From: Aquanectria penicillioides
Taxonomy: Eukaryota > Ascomycota > Sordariomycetes > Hypocreales > Nectriaceae
DNA length: 64,000 nucleotides
Direction: 5' to 3'
Assembly (NCBI GenBank): GCA_003415625.1
Contig: PYIU01000003.1
Span: 3,100,001 to 3,164,000, forward strand
Both the position numbers and the translations under genes were made by a program. Under the pieces are notes generated by a model. It made no database searches. It was not told the DNA's origin and worked only from the letters and a program-made list of their open reading frames with translations. Of the stretch, positions 1 to 13,600 are shown one piece after another; position 1 is the stretch's first letter, and each line of letters starts with the position of its first letter.

Positions 1-2378
1 AAAATGAAACGTAACGGTTCCATGCTATTGACGACCCAACAAAGCACCATTTCCTTAGTTCATCGCTTCTTTGGGACCATCTTTACTTGGCACCTTTGGT
101 GATGGACGCGATGCAGCACACGCCAGGCTGAATCGGTTTGCAATTGGACACACTCATTCATCCCTGTCAAGGCTGTCAGAATCTCACCTCCAGACCCCGG
201 AATCGATCACTGGGTAGATCCGCTGTCAAAATCGAGGTGAGGTCTGAGCATCCTGCCGACACCACCCATGCCGTCTAAGCTCTCGTATTCAAGGTTCCAT
301 GAATAGAACTCGATTGAACCCCATTGCCTCGACGTCATCGCCGTCATGACCTGGCTTCGTCATATTCCCCCCAAGTGCTCAACGTGCCGGATTCCCCATA
401 AACTCCAATAACGCAGATAGCGGATCCCCTTTGGTCAAAAGCCAAGGTTCTGTGAACGCGAGGCCAACCACGCCGTCGGGTCGGTTTGGCATCACTCAAA
501 CCTTCGCTTCAAAGCCTTTGACTGAGGCCACCCCCTCCACTAGCCTGGGGTTGTTGGTGAATGTATTCGGTACATGGGCTTGTTTGGCGTCATGTGCCCG
601 TACACCCCCCTTCCACGTCACTCAGCGGACCGCCGCCTCACGCGCTCATTCTACATAATAGAAACAATAACGTTTTGCCCGGTGAAACGCTATTGTCCTT
701 TGCTTGCCGTGGCCGGCGAGGAGACCGTCTCAAAGAAGCCTCGCCGGAAAGTTTGCCTGAGACAAGACGCTCAACTTGGATAAGGGAACCCCCTGAAGCC
801 ACATTCGCGATTCCTCTTTCGGCAGTGTTCTGGAAATTTACCCAACTCATGTTCGACTCGGCCGTTCGCTTCTCACACCCCCGAGACTCTCCATAGTATA
901 AGGTTTCTCGGGCTTCTTCAATTTACCGTCCTCCCGGGCTATGTAAAAGGACGCACCCCAAAATGAAGCTTCACACAGGGTCCGGGAGACCTGTTCTAGA
1001 ATTTCTTCCCTCTTCGCCTCAACCCCTAGGCTGGACGCCTCCAAGCGAAGAACAGAACGGAAATAATTCCAGCCCCCTCAGTGCCCATGTTTCACCTGTT
1101 TAACGTCCCCGCAACCGCAGCCATATCGGCGCTTCCAGGGCGGCGGGAGCGAGAGAGTTCCAGACGACTGGGAAAGGAGTCACCGGACGCCAGGATTACG
1201 AGATGAAACGCACGAATATGTGGTCTCGGCCCTTTATCCCTGGCAGCCGTTATGGTAGTATTCAGGTTTTCCCGAGATAAGGGCATTGTTGGTTGTCTCG
1301 AAGGCGGAGAATTAGAAGAATGGACATTCTTCACCGAAATGACCGCCGTCCGACGGCCAACTGGAGACGACGGCCAACATCGGAGCCCCTACTTCCTTAG
1401 AACTGTATTGCTTCTGCCAAACTTGCTTGACCTGGACGCCCTGGGGTGGGAGGCTCCCGCTTGCGTGTGAGAGGGCCATTTTGTTTCAAAGTTTAGGCTA
1501 GTCGAGTTCACGACACCGAATCCAGGGACACGCCTTCACCGCTCTCTCAACTCTAAATATGGCTGTCTTGGGACGGCGAAGAAAGTTCATCATCCCTAAA
1601 GCCGTTCGTCAGAATGAGAAAACGGTTTATTTGGTACTTAGTGCTGGCTTGACTTTGTGACCAAAACCGATTTCCATGCTAACTTTTAGTCATCGGTCAC
1701 ATCGTGACGTTTTTCCTTCACTTCTTTTTTTATTGTTATTCATTTATTTTATTTTGTTTTATTTTGCCTTTGATTTCTTTATTTTTCGCGCTCTCTTTTC
1801 TCTCTCCTAAGCGTCGTCATGCTGACATGTCTGTCGGTCACTGCTCAACCCACCACATCTGACTCTGGGCTAAGGACCCAATCATGCCCAAGCAGCTTCA
1901 AAGTTTGCTTCGGCGAAGCATTCAGATAGTTCCAACATTGATGTTGAGCAGGGATCAAGCGTAGTTTGGCAGGGCAAGGTTCGAGATGATTGAGGTAAAA
2001 AGAGGCGTCATCGTTCAGGTAAAGACGAGCACTTTGCTGGCTAGTATGAAAGAAAGATTCTATTCGAAACAGCAAAGCCCTCTTCTTCTTCTCAGGCGGT
2101 CAGAGGGAGGGCCAACAATGCGAGTAGGGCAACCAGGATTGGCCATTCGCAGTTAGACGGGGTTTTGTCAATAGCCTATTTGGCCATGACTGTGCAGTAG
2201 TCATGTTCGACGACGTGCATGGCCCGCGCGGCTCCGACACAAACTCTAACAGCGACCATCAGGGTGCATGCGCCCGTGATCCGAACTCTCACCACATCGT
2301 TAGCCTGCTATTGAGTTTGGCATCGACCTCTTGTAGCGCTATTCGTATTCTCACCAACCAGGCCTTCTCTTTCGGCGC
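1..2378. other. Intergenic, no gene recognised
   Basis: No reading frame here has fungal coding character. The short frames overlap on both strands, and none continues across a plausible splice pair. A T-rich tract at about 1725-1810 (runs of TTTTATT) is the only compositional feature. The stretch is the 3' flank of the PNGase A gene, which ends at 2379 on the minus strand. Any promoter at the left edge would serve a gene outside the window. Confidence 0.6.
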
Positions 2379-4707
2379 TTACAGCGCATCGATATTCTGG
2401 CCCATGAACATCCTCCGCCCACCGCCACCTTTCCCTGCCGTCCTCATCGGGGCAAACCTCGCAGGGCCCTCGACGCGAGGCTCGCCAAGGATTCGATTCA
2501 GCCCCGTGTCGAGCTTGTACGCGTATGCTTTGTCGATCCCGCTCGTCCACCCTTCGTCCTTGACAATGGTTTCATTGTGAATGACCATGCCGCGTTGAAG
2601 GAGTATTGGTCGCGCGTACAACCCGCTGGGTATGTCCTCGAGATTGAAAGGAGTCGCGCCAAACTGGAAGTTCAACTCCAAGTTGCTGACCCCCAGAAGG
2701 TGCTGGCCGTCGGTCGTTTGCAAGTAAGTCGCGTTGCCTCGGCGGGTGGTAGAGAGGCAGGACCCTCCAGGGGTCACTACGGTGTCCGTGATGAACGATT
2801 CCATCCATGGTTCGATGCCGGTTGAGAAGACGGTCGCGCCGCCGACGGTGGAGATCATGCCCTGGGAGAATTGGACGTGGACGCCGAAGGTGCCCTGCTT
2901 ATGCTCAGGGATCCGATAATCAAGCATGACGCTAATAGGATATTCGAACGACGTGTGGAAGAAGGGCACAGAATCTGTGAAGCCCTGGCTCTTGCCAATG
3001 TACCTTGCAACAACCCCGCGACGGCCTCCGTAGTAGTCCCAGACGCCGCTGATGAACCCCCGGAACTCTTGCTTCCACGCAACCATCTCGTCGCGGTGTT
3101 TCGTCTTGAGCCGGGCCGTCTCGACCTGAAAGCGGCGGTACACTTGTAGATCGTAGCTCAGCAAAACAGACTTGTGGTTCAGAAGCTGGGTCACGTTGGC
3201 ATCGTTGCCCCAACGGAGCTCGTCTTGGACGATTTTGGGTGGGGACCCCGTGGTAACGGAGTCGCCGTCATCGAGCCAGAGGAAGATTTTTGCGCTGAGG
3301 AGCCAATGGTCTGACTCGACTTTTACGGGCCTGAGGTTCCTCTTCCCCCTGGAGTCGTCAAACTGGAAAATATCAAGTGACATATTGTGCCGTCTGCCGT
3401 CGCATAGATACGGCAGCCAGGGCGTAATGTCTACTTCGGACTCCCGGAGGTCGAAGGCCTGTAGCGGGGCGGCCGGGCGGTGCATCGGCACGGCGATGCC
3501 CCCGGCGAAGACGGCCGGGAACGGCCACGCAACTCCTGCCGGATGGCCATCGATGGAGAGCTGGATTTCGCGAACGCCCGACCCCGACTTCAATGGGCCG
3601 GTTGAGTTGTCAAACATGTCTGCCCGAGCCTTTGGAACACCGCTCCACCAGAACTCCTCCCCCTCCTGGCCAGTGGCGGCGATGGTTACGTGCGCGCGAT
3701 TGATGTTCCGCGGGAAGCGCAGCCTTCTCTTTGTATTATCTCGGGGATACTTCCACGCACTGCCCATCCCCTTTGCACTTCTTTGCGCATTGAGGGGGAA
3801 AATTAAGTCAGCCGGGAATCCCTCCGGGGTGGACAGGCGCCTGAAAAAGTACGTGGCGGTTAGAGTGACGTTGTAAGAGCCCGTGTAAGTGTCGTCGACC
3901 GAGTTTGGCATGTCGAAGATGAGCCTCTGCGGTTTCCTCCACAGTGAAAGGTATGAAGTCATGTCCTTCATGAAGGTCCAATCGATCTTATGGCTTGGGC
4001 TGGGCTCCACCGTGGACATTCGCCATATTTCGATGTCGCCCAGGTACAGGATGCCGAGGCGGTCGATCTGGACACCTTCAGCCACAACAGTTAGGTTTAG
4101 CAGGACGCGGTTGAACCGGTACTGCGGCGGTGTGTACTCGACTTCGAGAATACGAGTTAGTAATTATCGCAAAACCAGAAGAAGAAAAAGTATCTTGTTT
4201 GTGAAAAATATGTGATGAAATGATTCTCGATGAAGACAAAATTAGAAAATCGGAGTTGGATTCTGACTTACACACAAAGGGCTCTGGACCATTAAAGTCG
4301 TGCTGCACAAGCACAACTTGGCGATACCCAAGCCTCTCATTCGGCGCTTCCTGAGATGGCATGTACGGCGCCGGCGCCATTCGGATAAGTCCATGAGGCC
4401 CCAAGACGGGATGCTCGAGTTGGAACACATTCATCGACACGTTCGTGGACCTGGGCCTCCCGGAGGCTCGCGGCTGATCGTGGCGAGTCCCGAAAGCCGC
4501 AAAATCCAGGGTGGTGTACCCGAGGTGCTGGTGCAGGCGCGGAGCAGGGTCGGCACCCGTACCCGATGTCGATCCAGGGCCTGCGGGCTCCGTACCCGGG
4601 GCACCAGCCGCTGTCAAACTCGCTGCCGCCGCCGCCGCCGCCGCCGCAGCGATGAGCAACAACGACACCAGGACGGGAACGATGAAGGATGTGATGCAAC
4701 GCGCCAT
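2379..4707 (-). CDS. Secreted PNGase A-type glycopeptide amidase
   Basis: Predicted peptide-N4-(N-acetyl-beta-glucosaminyl)asparagine amidase A, the family that removes N-glycans from glycopeptides and works in acidic secretory or extracellular spaces. Two exons, 4707-4272 and 4141-2379, join across a 130-bp GTAAGT...AG intron in phase 1 to give 732 residues. Residues 1-30 form a signal peptide whose hydrophobic core ends in a long alanine run. The family signature follows: VFQLEHPVLGP, then HDFNGPEPFVFEYTPP spanning the splice junction, then DRLGILYLGDIEIWR with the acidic residues typical of the N-terminal half. The many NxT/S sites suit a secreted glycoprotein. The start is the only ATG giving a signal peptide. 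The family call is firm; substrate and localisation are inferred. Confidence 0.9.
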
Positions 4708-7176
4708 GCCTTGCGAGCGAGGAAGGGTTACGATGTGTCGATAGTGGAAGAGAAATATACATTGTCACCGTCGCAAATGAATTTATAAAAATAAGTATAG
4801 TGCTTGTGTGGATGACACCTTGGCGGTCCATTGCAGCTCCCAAGGTGCCGTTCGCTTCCACCATGATGGGTGCATGGCCAGCGACTGACTACAACCTACG
4901 TCGGGAGCATATCCAGGAGAAAAGAGGAGAGGGAGGCCAAGCACCAGTGTCACGGTTGCATGAGAGGAGAGAGATATTTGTTTTGTTTGTTTGAATGAAA
5001 GACGTCAATGCGCCATAATTTTGATACCTGGTCTATGATGATATGCAGAAAATGAGAAACGCTGGGTGGTATTATCTAATGTACAGGAGTGAAGGGGGAA
5101 AAAAAGACGATGACAGGAAAGTCGAAGTGGAACCCAACCACAAATAGCCAACCCAAATTAATGATAAAAAAAAAAAAAAAGAAAAGAGTAATATGAAAGA
5201 AAGAAAGAAGAAGAAGAAAAAGTTTGACAAGAAGCGAAGCATGTCCCTCGGCGGAATCCCCACCACCAACCACCCCGTGCGTGTGTGTCAGGTTATGATG
5301 GCGATGGGGAAGTGCACAGTGGCTCCATTAGGCCGCCGATGGAGGGCTCGGGTAGGTAAAGATTTGGTCAGCAAGCTAGTGTCGGGACCGAGATCAGGTG
5401 GGCGCTGTCCAGCAGCGCCTAACCACCTGATAAATTAGTGGGCAGTTGTAGTGGAGTGGAAGGCGATCCGAAGGTCGTGGAGCCCCGTAGCCGGCGCTGG
5501 GCAGACTGGATGGAGCCAGAGGGGCCCATATGGAGAGTCGAGAATCGGGCAACACCGCGGGCAGGAACGCAACGCGAGTCAATGACCCATGGCAGGAGCC
5601 TCCGTTCATGACGAGCTCCGGGCGACTGAGAGTGGGTTTTCGCTCGACAGGCTGTGCCAAGTGCTTGAAGCATGTTGTTTTGGGCCGGGGCAGGGCTTGT
5701 TGTGGGATGGAGGCATTCGTACCCAAAGTGCCCATGGGCTGCTGCGGCATGCAGGCACTGGCCCGTGGCCCTCCCCCCCCATGGTTTGGGTTCCCGGGGA
5801 AGCGCAGCCTCGCGTCAGGGCATCTGCACCTGAGCCTCACGCAGGCAGCGTGGTCTGTGTGTCGGGAGGGCACTGTGACATGCAGGACCGCCCGCTGCAG
5901 GGAGCCTCACTGCCTCACTTCCATTTCCACTTCCGGGTTCCATTTCCACTTCCAACGCGGTGCATTTGCGCGGCATGGGACGTGGGACGGGGGACGTGGG
6001 ACCCGTCCATGTGTCCATGGTTCATGGGCCATCGTTGATGGGCGGGGCGCCATGCGGTGTCGGTGCTCCACAGGGGCTGCAGGGCCACCAGTAACCCCCT
6101 CAGCACTGGAAAAATGCTTCTAAATGCCCTGCAGGCTGGGGCCCTGGGGACTCCTGGGGGGGAAGGGGGGCCTGGGGCATGCACCTCGGACTGACAAGGG
6201 TCAGGGGCGACGGATCTCTCTCGGCGTCTGTAATCTCCTCGTTGCTTTGGCCGTGACAGGTCGAGCTGGTGGATTCGGATATTGGATTGGAAATACCGTC
6301 CCCATCGCGGATGCTTTCGCTCGCCCTTGGATTCGGAGGATTAAATCCTTCTCTCCTCATTTCTGGTCGATGGCTCCAGGCTCTTCCCCCCCCACTGGCC
6401 GAGATACGGGTGTGGCTCGTCATGGTGGAGCCCTATTGCTTGTTCTCATTCATGATGAGACGGGCTCGTTGCGTGAGACTAACCCCAGCCTTCGAGTTTC
6501 AGCTCGAGCTTCTGGGCTTTTTGCATTTGGAGCTAGAGCTGAGATGGAGCTGGGCTGGTGACAGCGGCAGGTCGGGGCCAGCAGAGAGGCTGTGCCTAAT
6601 CCGCAATCTCCGTCTCACTTCCAAGGCCCTCGGGTTGGCTGACTGGAAGGGGGCGGAAAAAAGAGGCGAGGGAGCAGCCGGGACGGGAGGGACGGAAGAA
6701 GCAAGGGAGCCTCGCAAAAGAGAGAAAAGGAAAAAGAAGAATTGAATGAGTAGAGCGTAAGAGGGAGGAGGAGGGGTGCGTCGCCAAGACTATTGAGAGA
6801 AATTGATGGGTTGGCCATTGCCAAAAGTGCACGATGGTGCGTGAATGTCAAGCATACAAGCGGTGCTAAGGTTGTCGGCGTGGCATGGGATGGCATGGTG
6901 CGGTTCGGGACGTTAGTCGGCGTGGTGTAGTGTTGATTGACTGGTTTGATTGTCATGGCGCGGGGAATAGCAATAGAAAAAAAAAAGAGTGCATCAGGAA
7001 AGGACAATTGGCGTCATTTGTTGTCGTCGCTGTTTTGGCTTTGTCTTTGTCTTTGTCTTGTCTTTGCCTTGTCTTGAGTCGTCGAGGTGTAGTTTGGATT
7101 GGAGGTATTGTCTAGGAGGGGAATGGCCCGGAACCTGGGAAGGGGTGGCGGACGGGATGATGATCCTGGCGGGCGA
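4708..7176. other. Intergenic, low-complexity and short direct repeats
   Basis: No gene recognised. The stretch holds the PNGase A promoter (AT-rich around 4780-4800), a 15-A run near 5167 and a purine-rich stretch at 5190-5225. A direct repeat of TCCATTTCCACTTCC occurs at about 5920-5953, followed by GGGACGTGGGAC-like repeats to about 6010. A TTTGTC-type repeat lies at 7035-7075. Open frames in 5400-6560 exist on several frames at once, which fits GC-rich non-coding DNA. Confidence 0.5.
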
Positions 7177-7638
7177 TCAAGCTCGGGCGTTGTCCCAGTA
7201 TCGCTTCCGGGCGCTCACCGCCGTCTTATCACCGGCGAACCGGTGCTGGAAGAAGTTGAAGACGGCGAATTCGTCGCGCGTCATGACATATGAGTCTGGT
7301 TGAGACTGCACCTTGTTCCAGATCTGGGCCAAGGCGCCCTCGAGGATCTTGCTGATGGTCGGGTCGGACGAGCCGTCGGGGCTCTCGCGGGCAATCTCGA
7401 GCGCCTGGGCGACACTGGCGTCCTGGACGGATCGCGCAGAGGCAGCGGCAGCAGCAGCAGCGGCGGCGGCGGCAGTCATGGTCTCAATGGGCTGGCTGCC
7501 CATACTCGTGAAGGCGAAGAAGGGGAGCTCAGGCTGCTGAGCTCGGTGCGGGTGCGACAGGTGCGACACAGACATAGAACGGTAGGGGAGATAGTAGTAG
7601 GGCTGGGGCTGGAGGTCCTGGGGAGTGATGGACAACAT
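7177..7638 (-). CDS. Conserved hypothetical protein with poly-Ala tract
   Basis: A single-exon protein of 153 residues from the ATG at 7638 (MLSITPQDLQP). An in-frame upstream ATG at 7722 would add 28 low-complexity residues. The N-terminal half is Pro/Tyr/Ser-rich and holds an uninterrupted alanine run encoded by GCN repeats at about 7445-7475. The C-terminal 75 residues look folded and conserved: PTISKILEGALAQIWNKVQ, then SYVMTRDEFAVFNFFQHRF, ending ARKRYWDNARA. I believe similar C-termini occur in other Sordariomycete hypothetical proteins, but I know no function. No signal peptide or membrane segment is visible. Upstream lies an unusually long gene-free region that could hold a large promoter. 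Confidence 0.7.
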   Translation of the reverse strand: MLSITPQDLQPQPYYYLPYRSMSVSHLSHPHRAQQPELPFFAFTSMGSQPIETMTAAAAAAAAAAASARSVQDASVAQALEIARESPDGSSDPTISKILEGALAQIWNKVQSQPDSYVMTRDEFAVFNFFQHRFAGDKTAVSARKRYWDNARA

Positions 7639-10600
7639 GGTAGTACTTGTATGTCTAATATACGCTGGAGCCGACGAGGGAGACGGGGATGCTGGCGTTG
7701 GCGCGACGGGCGACTGGCGCATGTATCAGAGATTCCGGGCTAAGGAGCTGGAAGTAACGCGCGAGCAGGATAATGAAGTGGGGAGAGCAGGAGATGGCGA
7801 GATGGGGGATGGGGGAGGGGGTGGGTTGTTCTGGGAGGTGACTTGAAGGATGTGTGATCAGGCCCTGCTCAAAGTGGTGCCCTGCCTTCGAGATCTGGCA
7901 CTCGAGTGGATCGGGGAACGGGGGACGGGGGACGGGGATTGTTCAGACGTCGTCTGGGATTGTTTTCCCGGGATTTTGAGTTGGTGGATGTCTTACACAG
8001 ACACGGCGCGTGTGCGTGTAAGTATGTGAGAGGGGAGAGAAGAAAAGGCTTGAGCTTTGGGAAGACTCAGACCAGGGGGGAGGTGTGTCTTGTTCTGTTC
8101 TTTCCCGGTAATGTCCTGGAAAGTTCAAGGCGAGCCAGGGAGACAAAGATGAGGGGGTCCTTGTCCTAGTTGTTTTTTTTCCTCTGTTTGTATCCTGGTC
8201 CTGGGGCCCGGGCGGATTTTTCTGTCTTGATGGGGTTGTGATCTGGGGCAGAAAAGCCAGCCGGGGTGTTGTGTGATGCGACTGGGGTGTCGTTGAACAA
8301 GGATGTGTTGAAATAAATGGGGGATGGATAGGCGCGGTGCGTCGGCCAAAACAGAAACGTACAGACAGAGTAAAGCACTGCGGTGTGTACGAACGGCGGA
8401 CCTTGTGTTTCAAATACTGGTATCCAGATGGGAAGCTAGAGTCTTTGAGAGTTGAGAAGACACGAAGCGGTATCCTATAATCGGAGAGGCAGACCAAGAG
8501 AGCTGTGATGGCGATGATGGAGGAGACGATCCAGGGTTCCAGAAGTTTGGACACAACGGCTTTATACCCAGGAACCTCACAGCTGGAAACTTGGGAAAAC
8601 GGGGAGGAACCAGCATCATGGAACTGGGTCTCGGCCCAAGACCGACAAGCTTCGCAACCGTCGAGTCGTGGTGCCGGGATGATACAACTCTATCGCCCTA
8701 AATGGCCCATCTGCTAGGCGCCTCCGAGTCCCCCCTTCCCACTTTTTTGCCCTTTTTTTTTTCCTCCTGAATATGGCTGCCGCCGTGGCCGCCGGGACGG
8801 GCACATAAGGAAGAAGGCCAAAGGGGAAACTGGCAAAGAGAGTGAGAGGGGAGAAGGGGGGGGGGAGGATGTGCAGGATGGGGAGGTGTGGGTGGAGGAT
8901 AGAGTGCAAGCAAGCAAGCAAGCAAGCAGGAAAACGCAGGATGGGACGTGGGGGGGAATGGGCGTGGGTGGGAAGATTCATGAGTTGGCCGTGAAGAAGA
9001 GTCAAGCAAGGTCCCAAGTACTTCCAACATTATCCTTTCTAAACTTTGCACACTCCTCTGCGTCCTCTTTGGTGTGCCATACGTCGTCAAAAAGGCGTGG
9101 CCCCAGAAAAGAATCATGCCTACTCGCACCATAAGCCTCTCTACTATGGTAGGCGCGCGCCAGTGGGGACCCAGAGGAGAGACGATGCCAAAGTCTATTC
9201 TGCATGGGGATCAACAAACTCAAGCCTACTGGCACGCCGATAGCCCGCGGCTACGTTTGCTATTCCTAGGACCACATCCCACCCACGGCTTACACCCACG
9301 TCCACCGGCCACGCCTACGCCCACGCCCAAGCCCTGCAGAGTTTATGGAAGGCCGGGGGGGTAGCGAGGAGGGGAGCGAGCGGGCGAGGGTAAGGCAGGT
9401 AGGTTTTGGGTGTGCAAGAGCCCTCGTGCCTTGGCCGGTGGCGTAACGCTGGCTGGCGGGCAACGACGAGGCAAGACAAGACAAGATAGCATTGACAAGA
9501 CGAAACAGCAGTGGCCGAGGTGAGCCCCATGACAGCTATGGGGGCATCGATTGCCGGTCCATTTGGATGCTTTGGGGGCCGGGAAGCCCAGCCTGCCTGC
9601 AATTCTATGCGTGTCTCTCTTTTTTCGGGAGAGATCGTGTGCGCGTGTGCGCGTGCATGAGTGTGCGTGTGTGTGTGGGAAGGGGAATATCGTCACGAAA
9701 AATGGACATGGGGATCGCTAAGCCACATGTAAGGCCGAAGGACGAGGACCCCAGCCCCAGCTAACTATAGGAAATCGCGATAATGTTACGCTGGACGTAG
9801 CAACAAGTATGGAGGCGCCCACAGAGCTTAGGCATGAAAGAGGCAAGGCGGCTAGTCAGGGTGAGGCATGCCACCGGAGTTCCGTGGAAGCTTTTTTTCT
9901 AATGGTATTGCCTAAACAGGCAAGCACCCGGGGGGGATATGGGAGTGTGCTGAGCGGCAACATTTTGGGGGTGGGGCAAACAGGAGAGCGATGGAGATCG
10001 GATGAGCGTGTGGCAGTTTTTTTTTTTCTTTCGGCCTTTGTTTTTTTGTTTTTTTTTCCTTTACTTCTTCGACGTCTTCCTTTCTTCTCCTCAGCCGTGC
10101 TAGTTGGAAGTGGGCTGTGGTGGGGACCGGTGGGCGTGGGAAAGTGAAAAGAAGGGAAGGGGGTAAAGTTCATCCACCACAGCAGAGACACAATAACGCA
10201 TCGCACACTCCGTAGACGTGGGAATAAGAAGGCCGCAACGCCGCAACAGCCGCGCTCGCCCCATGCAACAGACTTTGGTACCATCTGGGGCTGCTGTTTT
10301 AGGGCGTCTCTGTTTCTGGCTGTCTGCTCTGAGCCACTCTTCTCCTTTGGGCGACTGGTCTGCGCTGGCCTTTGTTTGGGGCACTTTGGGCTCTTGGGGC
10401 CGTCCTCGTTCTGGCATCGCCTCAGTCTTAGCATAGGGCCTCTTGTCCCGTTCTTGTCGCCCTCGCCCTCAGTCTCACTGCCAGAGCCATAACGGGACGC
10501 GTACCCTCCGCTCAGATGTCGGGCGCGTGGCTGCGCTCCCCCAACAACTGCGCCGCTGGCAGCTAGCAGCGGCCATTGTCAACCTCAATTACACCACCTA

Positions 10601-13600
10601 ATTCCGACCTCGTTCGCTTTGTGTGCTCCTTGGCGGGATTCAGGACACGGAGATAGCCCCCGCCCCAGTCCCATTTCCACAGAGCTGGTCACGCTGTGGA
10701 ATCGACAAACGGCGTCCCCTCCCCGGACGGGCGGGTATTCCAACATCTCGGCCAAATTCTTTGCCTCAGTTAATTGTTTACCCCTGATCCATTAAGCGAG
10801 TAAACGGGTAAGTGAGTGAGTGGGGTTTTTTTTTTCCTTCTTCTTTTTTTTTCTCCGCGGGTGAAAGACGGTCGTATTCCCAGGCCGTTCCTAGGCCGGG
10901 ATAGCTTCACGTCGTTTACGTCGTTTACGTCGTTTAGGTTGGTCAACGTACAAAAACATACGCTCTAGCCAATGTAAACACATACTGTACACAAACCACC
11001 ACAGCCCGCGCATGGGGGCAATTGAATGGGTGTTCCCTGCCATTACCTTCACCGGGTACCACTCTCAAGGCTGTCCCAGGGTCACGCAGCCAGCATCCAC
11101 CATCCACCTTTCGGATCCGACTATGAAAATCACGTCAGGGAGGGTGCGTGATGCACGGAATTGCAGCGCAGCAAACCCGACAGACCTGTCACTGCATGCG
11201 TATGCAGCCATTTCGTGCCGCCGCCTGCCGAGCCTGGCATGCCTTGGGTGCGGGTCGTGGCCCATGGGTTCACCTCCGAACCCCCTCCATCTCCATTACC
11301 GTCCCCAGTCGAGCCCCGACCGGGGGCACAGCAGGCCAACCACCGGAGGTGAGTGACGGGATGGCAGATGACAGACGACGATGACGATGCCGGGTGACGG
11401 TGACGACGGCCAACAAGTGAACGAGGTGCGGTCCTTGTTGGTTCCTTGCGCCGCTCCCTGCAGCCATCCCAGCACGCCCAAAGTCAAATGTGGCCGGTGA
11501 CAGTTGGTCGTGCTGACGCGCAAGATCAATCAATCTTATTGACCTCATAGTCGCGGTCCTACTAGAGGGCCTAGAGGACTAACATGTTTCGCCTGAAAGT
11601 CTAAAATGCTCATCCTCCTCCACCACCTCCCTTCGCAGCGGCTTGCTTTGAGGGAGCCATCAATCCGAATTGGCGGTCTGCTTGCTAGCACAGCTGGACG
11701 GGACACAGTCTGCAGTCCACCGTGATTTCCTCGAGTCAGTGCCTGATTGATTGCTGCTGGATAATCTGCCCCTTTGGAGGCCCGTGGAACTCCTTCTGCG
11801 AAGCATCTAGAGTCATTAACCGCTCTTCCAAGAGCCTCCACGGCCTAGGGGACCCCTACTTCAGACTAGGAAGCTAGCTAAGGTCTGACTGGCCAGATAG
11901 CTGCGGACCCCTTTACCGCCTCACTGGGACCTCGCGCTCATCTCCATCAAAGACTCCATTCGCCGTCCATTTGTCACCTAACAGTCAGCACAGAAAGAGA
12001 CGAGAGAGTCGTCAGCAACATCTGTTGTGTCGTTTCCCATTGACCACATCGTAGCCCATCTTCGCGACCCCGGCCCACCTCGACCGAATTGGCTCTCTAC
12101 AACCGATCATCCCGGACCTTATTCAACACGTACACCCCTCCCCCCCCCTTGCCAAGTTGCCAAGTTTTCCCTCTTCCCCCCTCTCCCTTCCCCCCCCGGT
12201 TCCTCCAAACATCTATGCCAAGCCCTCTCTATGACCAGTCTTTGAGGGGGCTCCATTTCCATCCCCGTCCAATGCCCCCATGCCAGGTTTGTTCCGCACG
12301 TCCTAGCGGAGCTACTCGAGGATTCGCTCAACTCCGTCCCGGTCCTACCCACACACCTCCTTAACCATGTAATAACACCAATCCCGGACATGAACGCAGA
12401 TCGCAAAAGCCATGTGCTGTTCCTGGTGAAGCTGGCCGTTAGCCCCGATTAGGATATCGATTGGGAAGCTTGTGGGGGAGAGGCCTGCATGGTCCCTTGG
12501 CCGTGCACGATTGCTGCCGCCGTGCATACATAGCATTGTCGGTGGCCGGGGCCCGGAGACACGCTGTGGCCCCGGAATTTATGGGGCCTTGCTCCGTATG
12601 TGGCACGCTCCGAGCAGGGTTTCTCGTCCGAAATCCTGTTGCGGGCGGACGAGCGCTGTATCACAATTACGCACGGCTAGAGGGCCGCCGATGCACCTTC
12701 ACAGCCGCGCCTGAGCTCCAAGCCCCAAGCTCCAGCTCCTCCAAACGCACAATCGCACACACGCACAAACGCACATACGCACATACGTATACGTGCCACT
12801 GTCATCTTCTCGCCAAATCCAATTCACTCATCCTTCCATCCTTCCAGCCAGCTAGCCGTACTTAGCTCTATCTCCGTGACTCGCAGCTCCATGCTACTCT
12901 ACTTGACTTCGCTTCGCTTCACAACATGATACATGGCGCATCATCTGTGCTCATGCCCGCGCCCGTGCTTGTTCGGTGTTCTGAGCTTGTGGCTGCGCCT
13001 ACTACGCCTGTGCGGTCGCTGTCGCGGCCGCAGCCGTCCATCGTGCCCTTCCCTCCCGCCTCTCTGCCTGTGTGTGTACTTTTGTATGGGTATCCCTCGC
13101 ACTGCAAACTGCCCCTTGAGGGCTGTGGTCCGGCTGGTGGGCTCCCACATGGTCACCCGCCTGTGCAATTTCCACGACGCGCCAAACGGGCTCCCCACCG
13201 CTGCCTCACCAAAACTCTAATCCTCCTGGCCGCCCACAATCTACGCACCCGCCAAGGCCCTATCTCGGCCAGCCAGTGTGCCGCCAACCCGTGTTCTGAC
13301 ACTGCGGTGCAGGTTGACACCTCTCAGTTGTTGCCAGCCAGGCCCAGATCCCCAGGCGGGGGGATGTCGGCCGCTGCTCGATGGCCTGGGGTCGCTGGGG
13401 CACTCACCCGGCACCCGCATCTTTTCCTGCATGGTCGCCGTCTATTCGGACAAAAGTGGCCTGGGTTCGGGACCAGGTCAAGCGATCATCGCGGAATCGT
13501 TGCACTCCTGATGCCGCTCTCCACGTCACACGCATGTGCGCAACGGTCTAGTCCGCGCTCCGTCGTTTATCATTACGTTGCAGTTGATCCGTTGTCCCCT

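Noticed and set aside
5530..6561. Overlapping plus-strand frames of 145-197 codons
   Set aside because: Three frames open at once over short direct repeats, a sign of composition rather than a gene.
9856..10434. 192-codon minus-strand frame with a Lys-rich block
   Set aside because: The Lys/Arg block is the translation of T-rich tracts on the plus strand; no recognisable domain.
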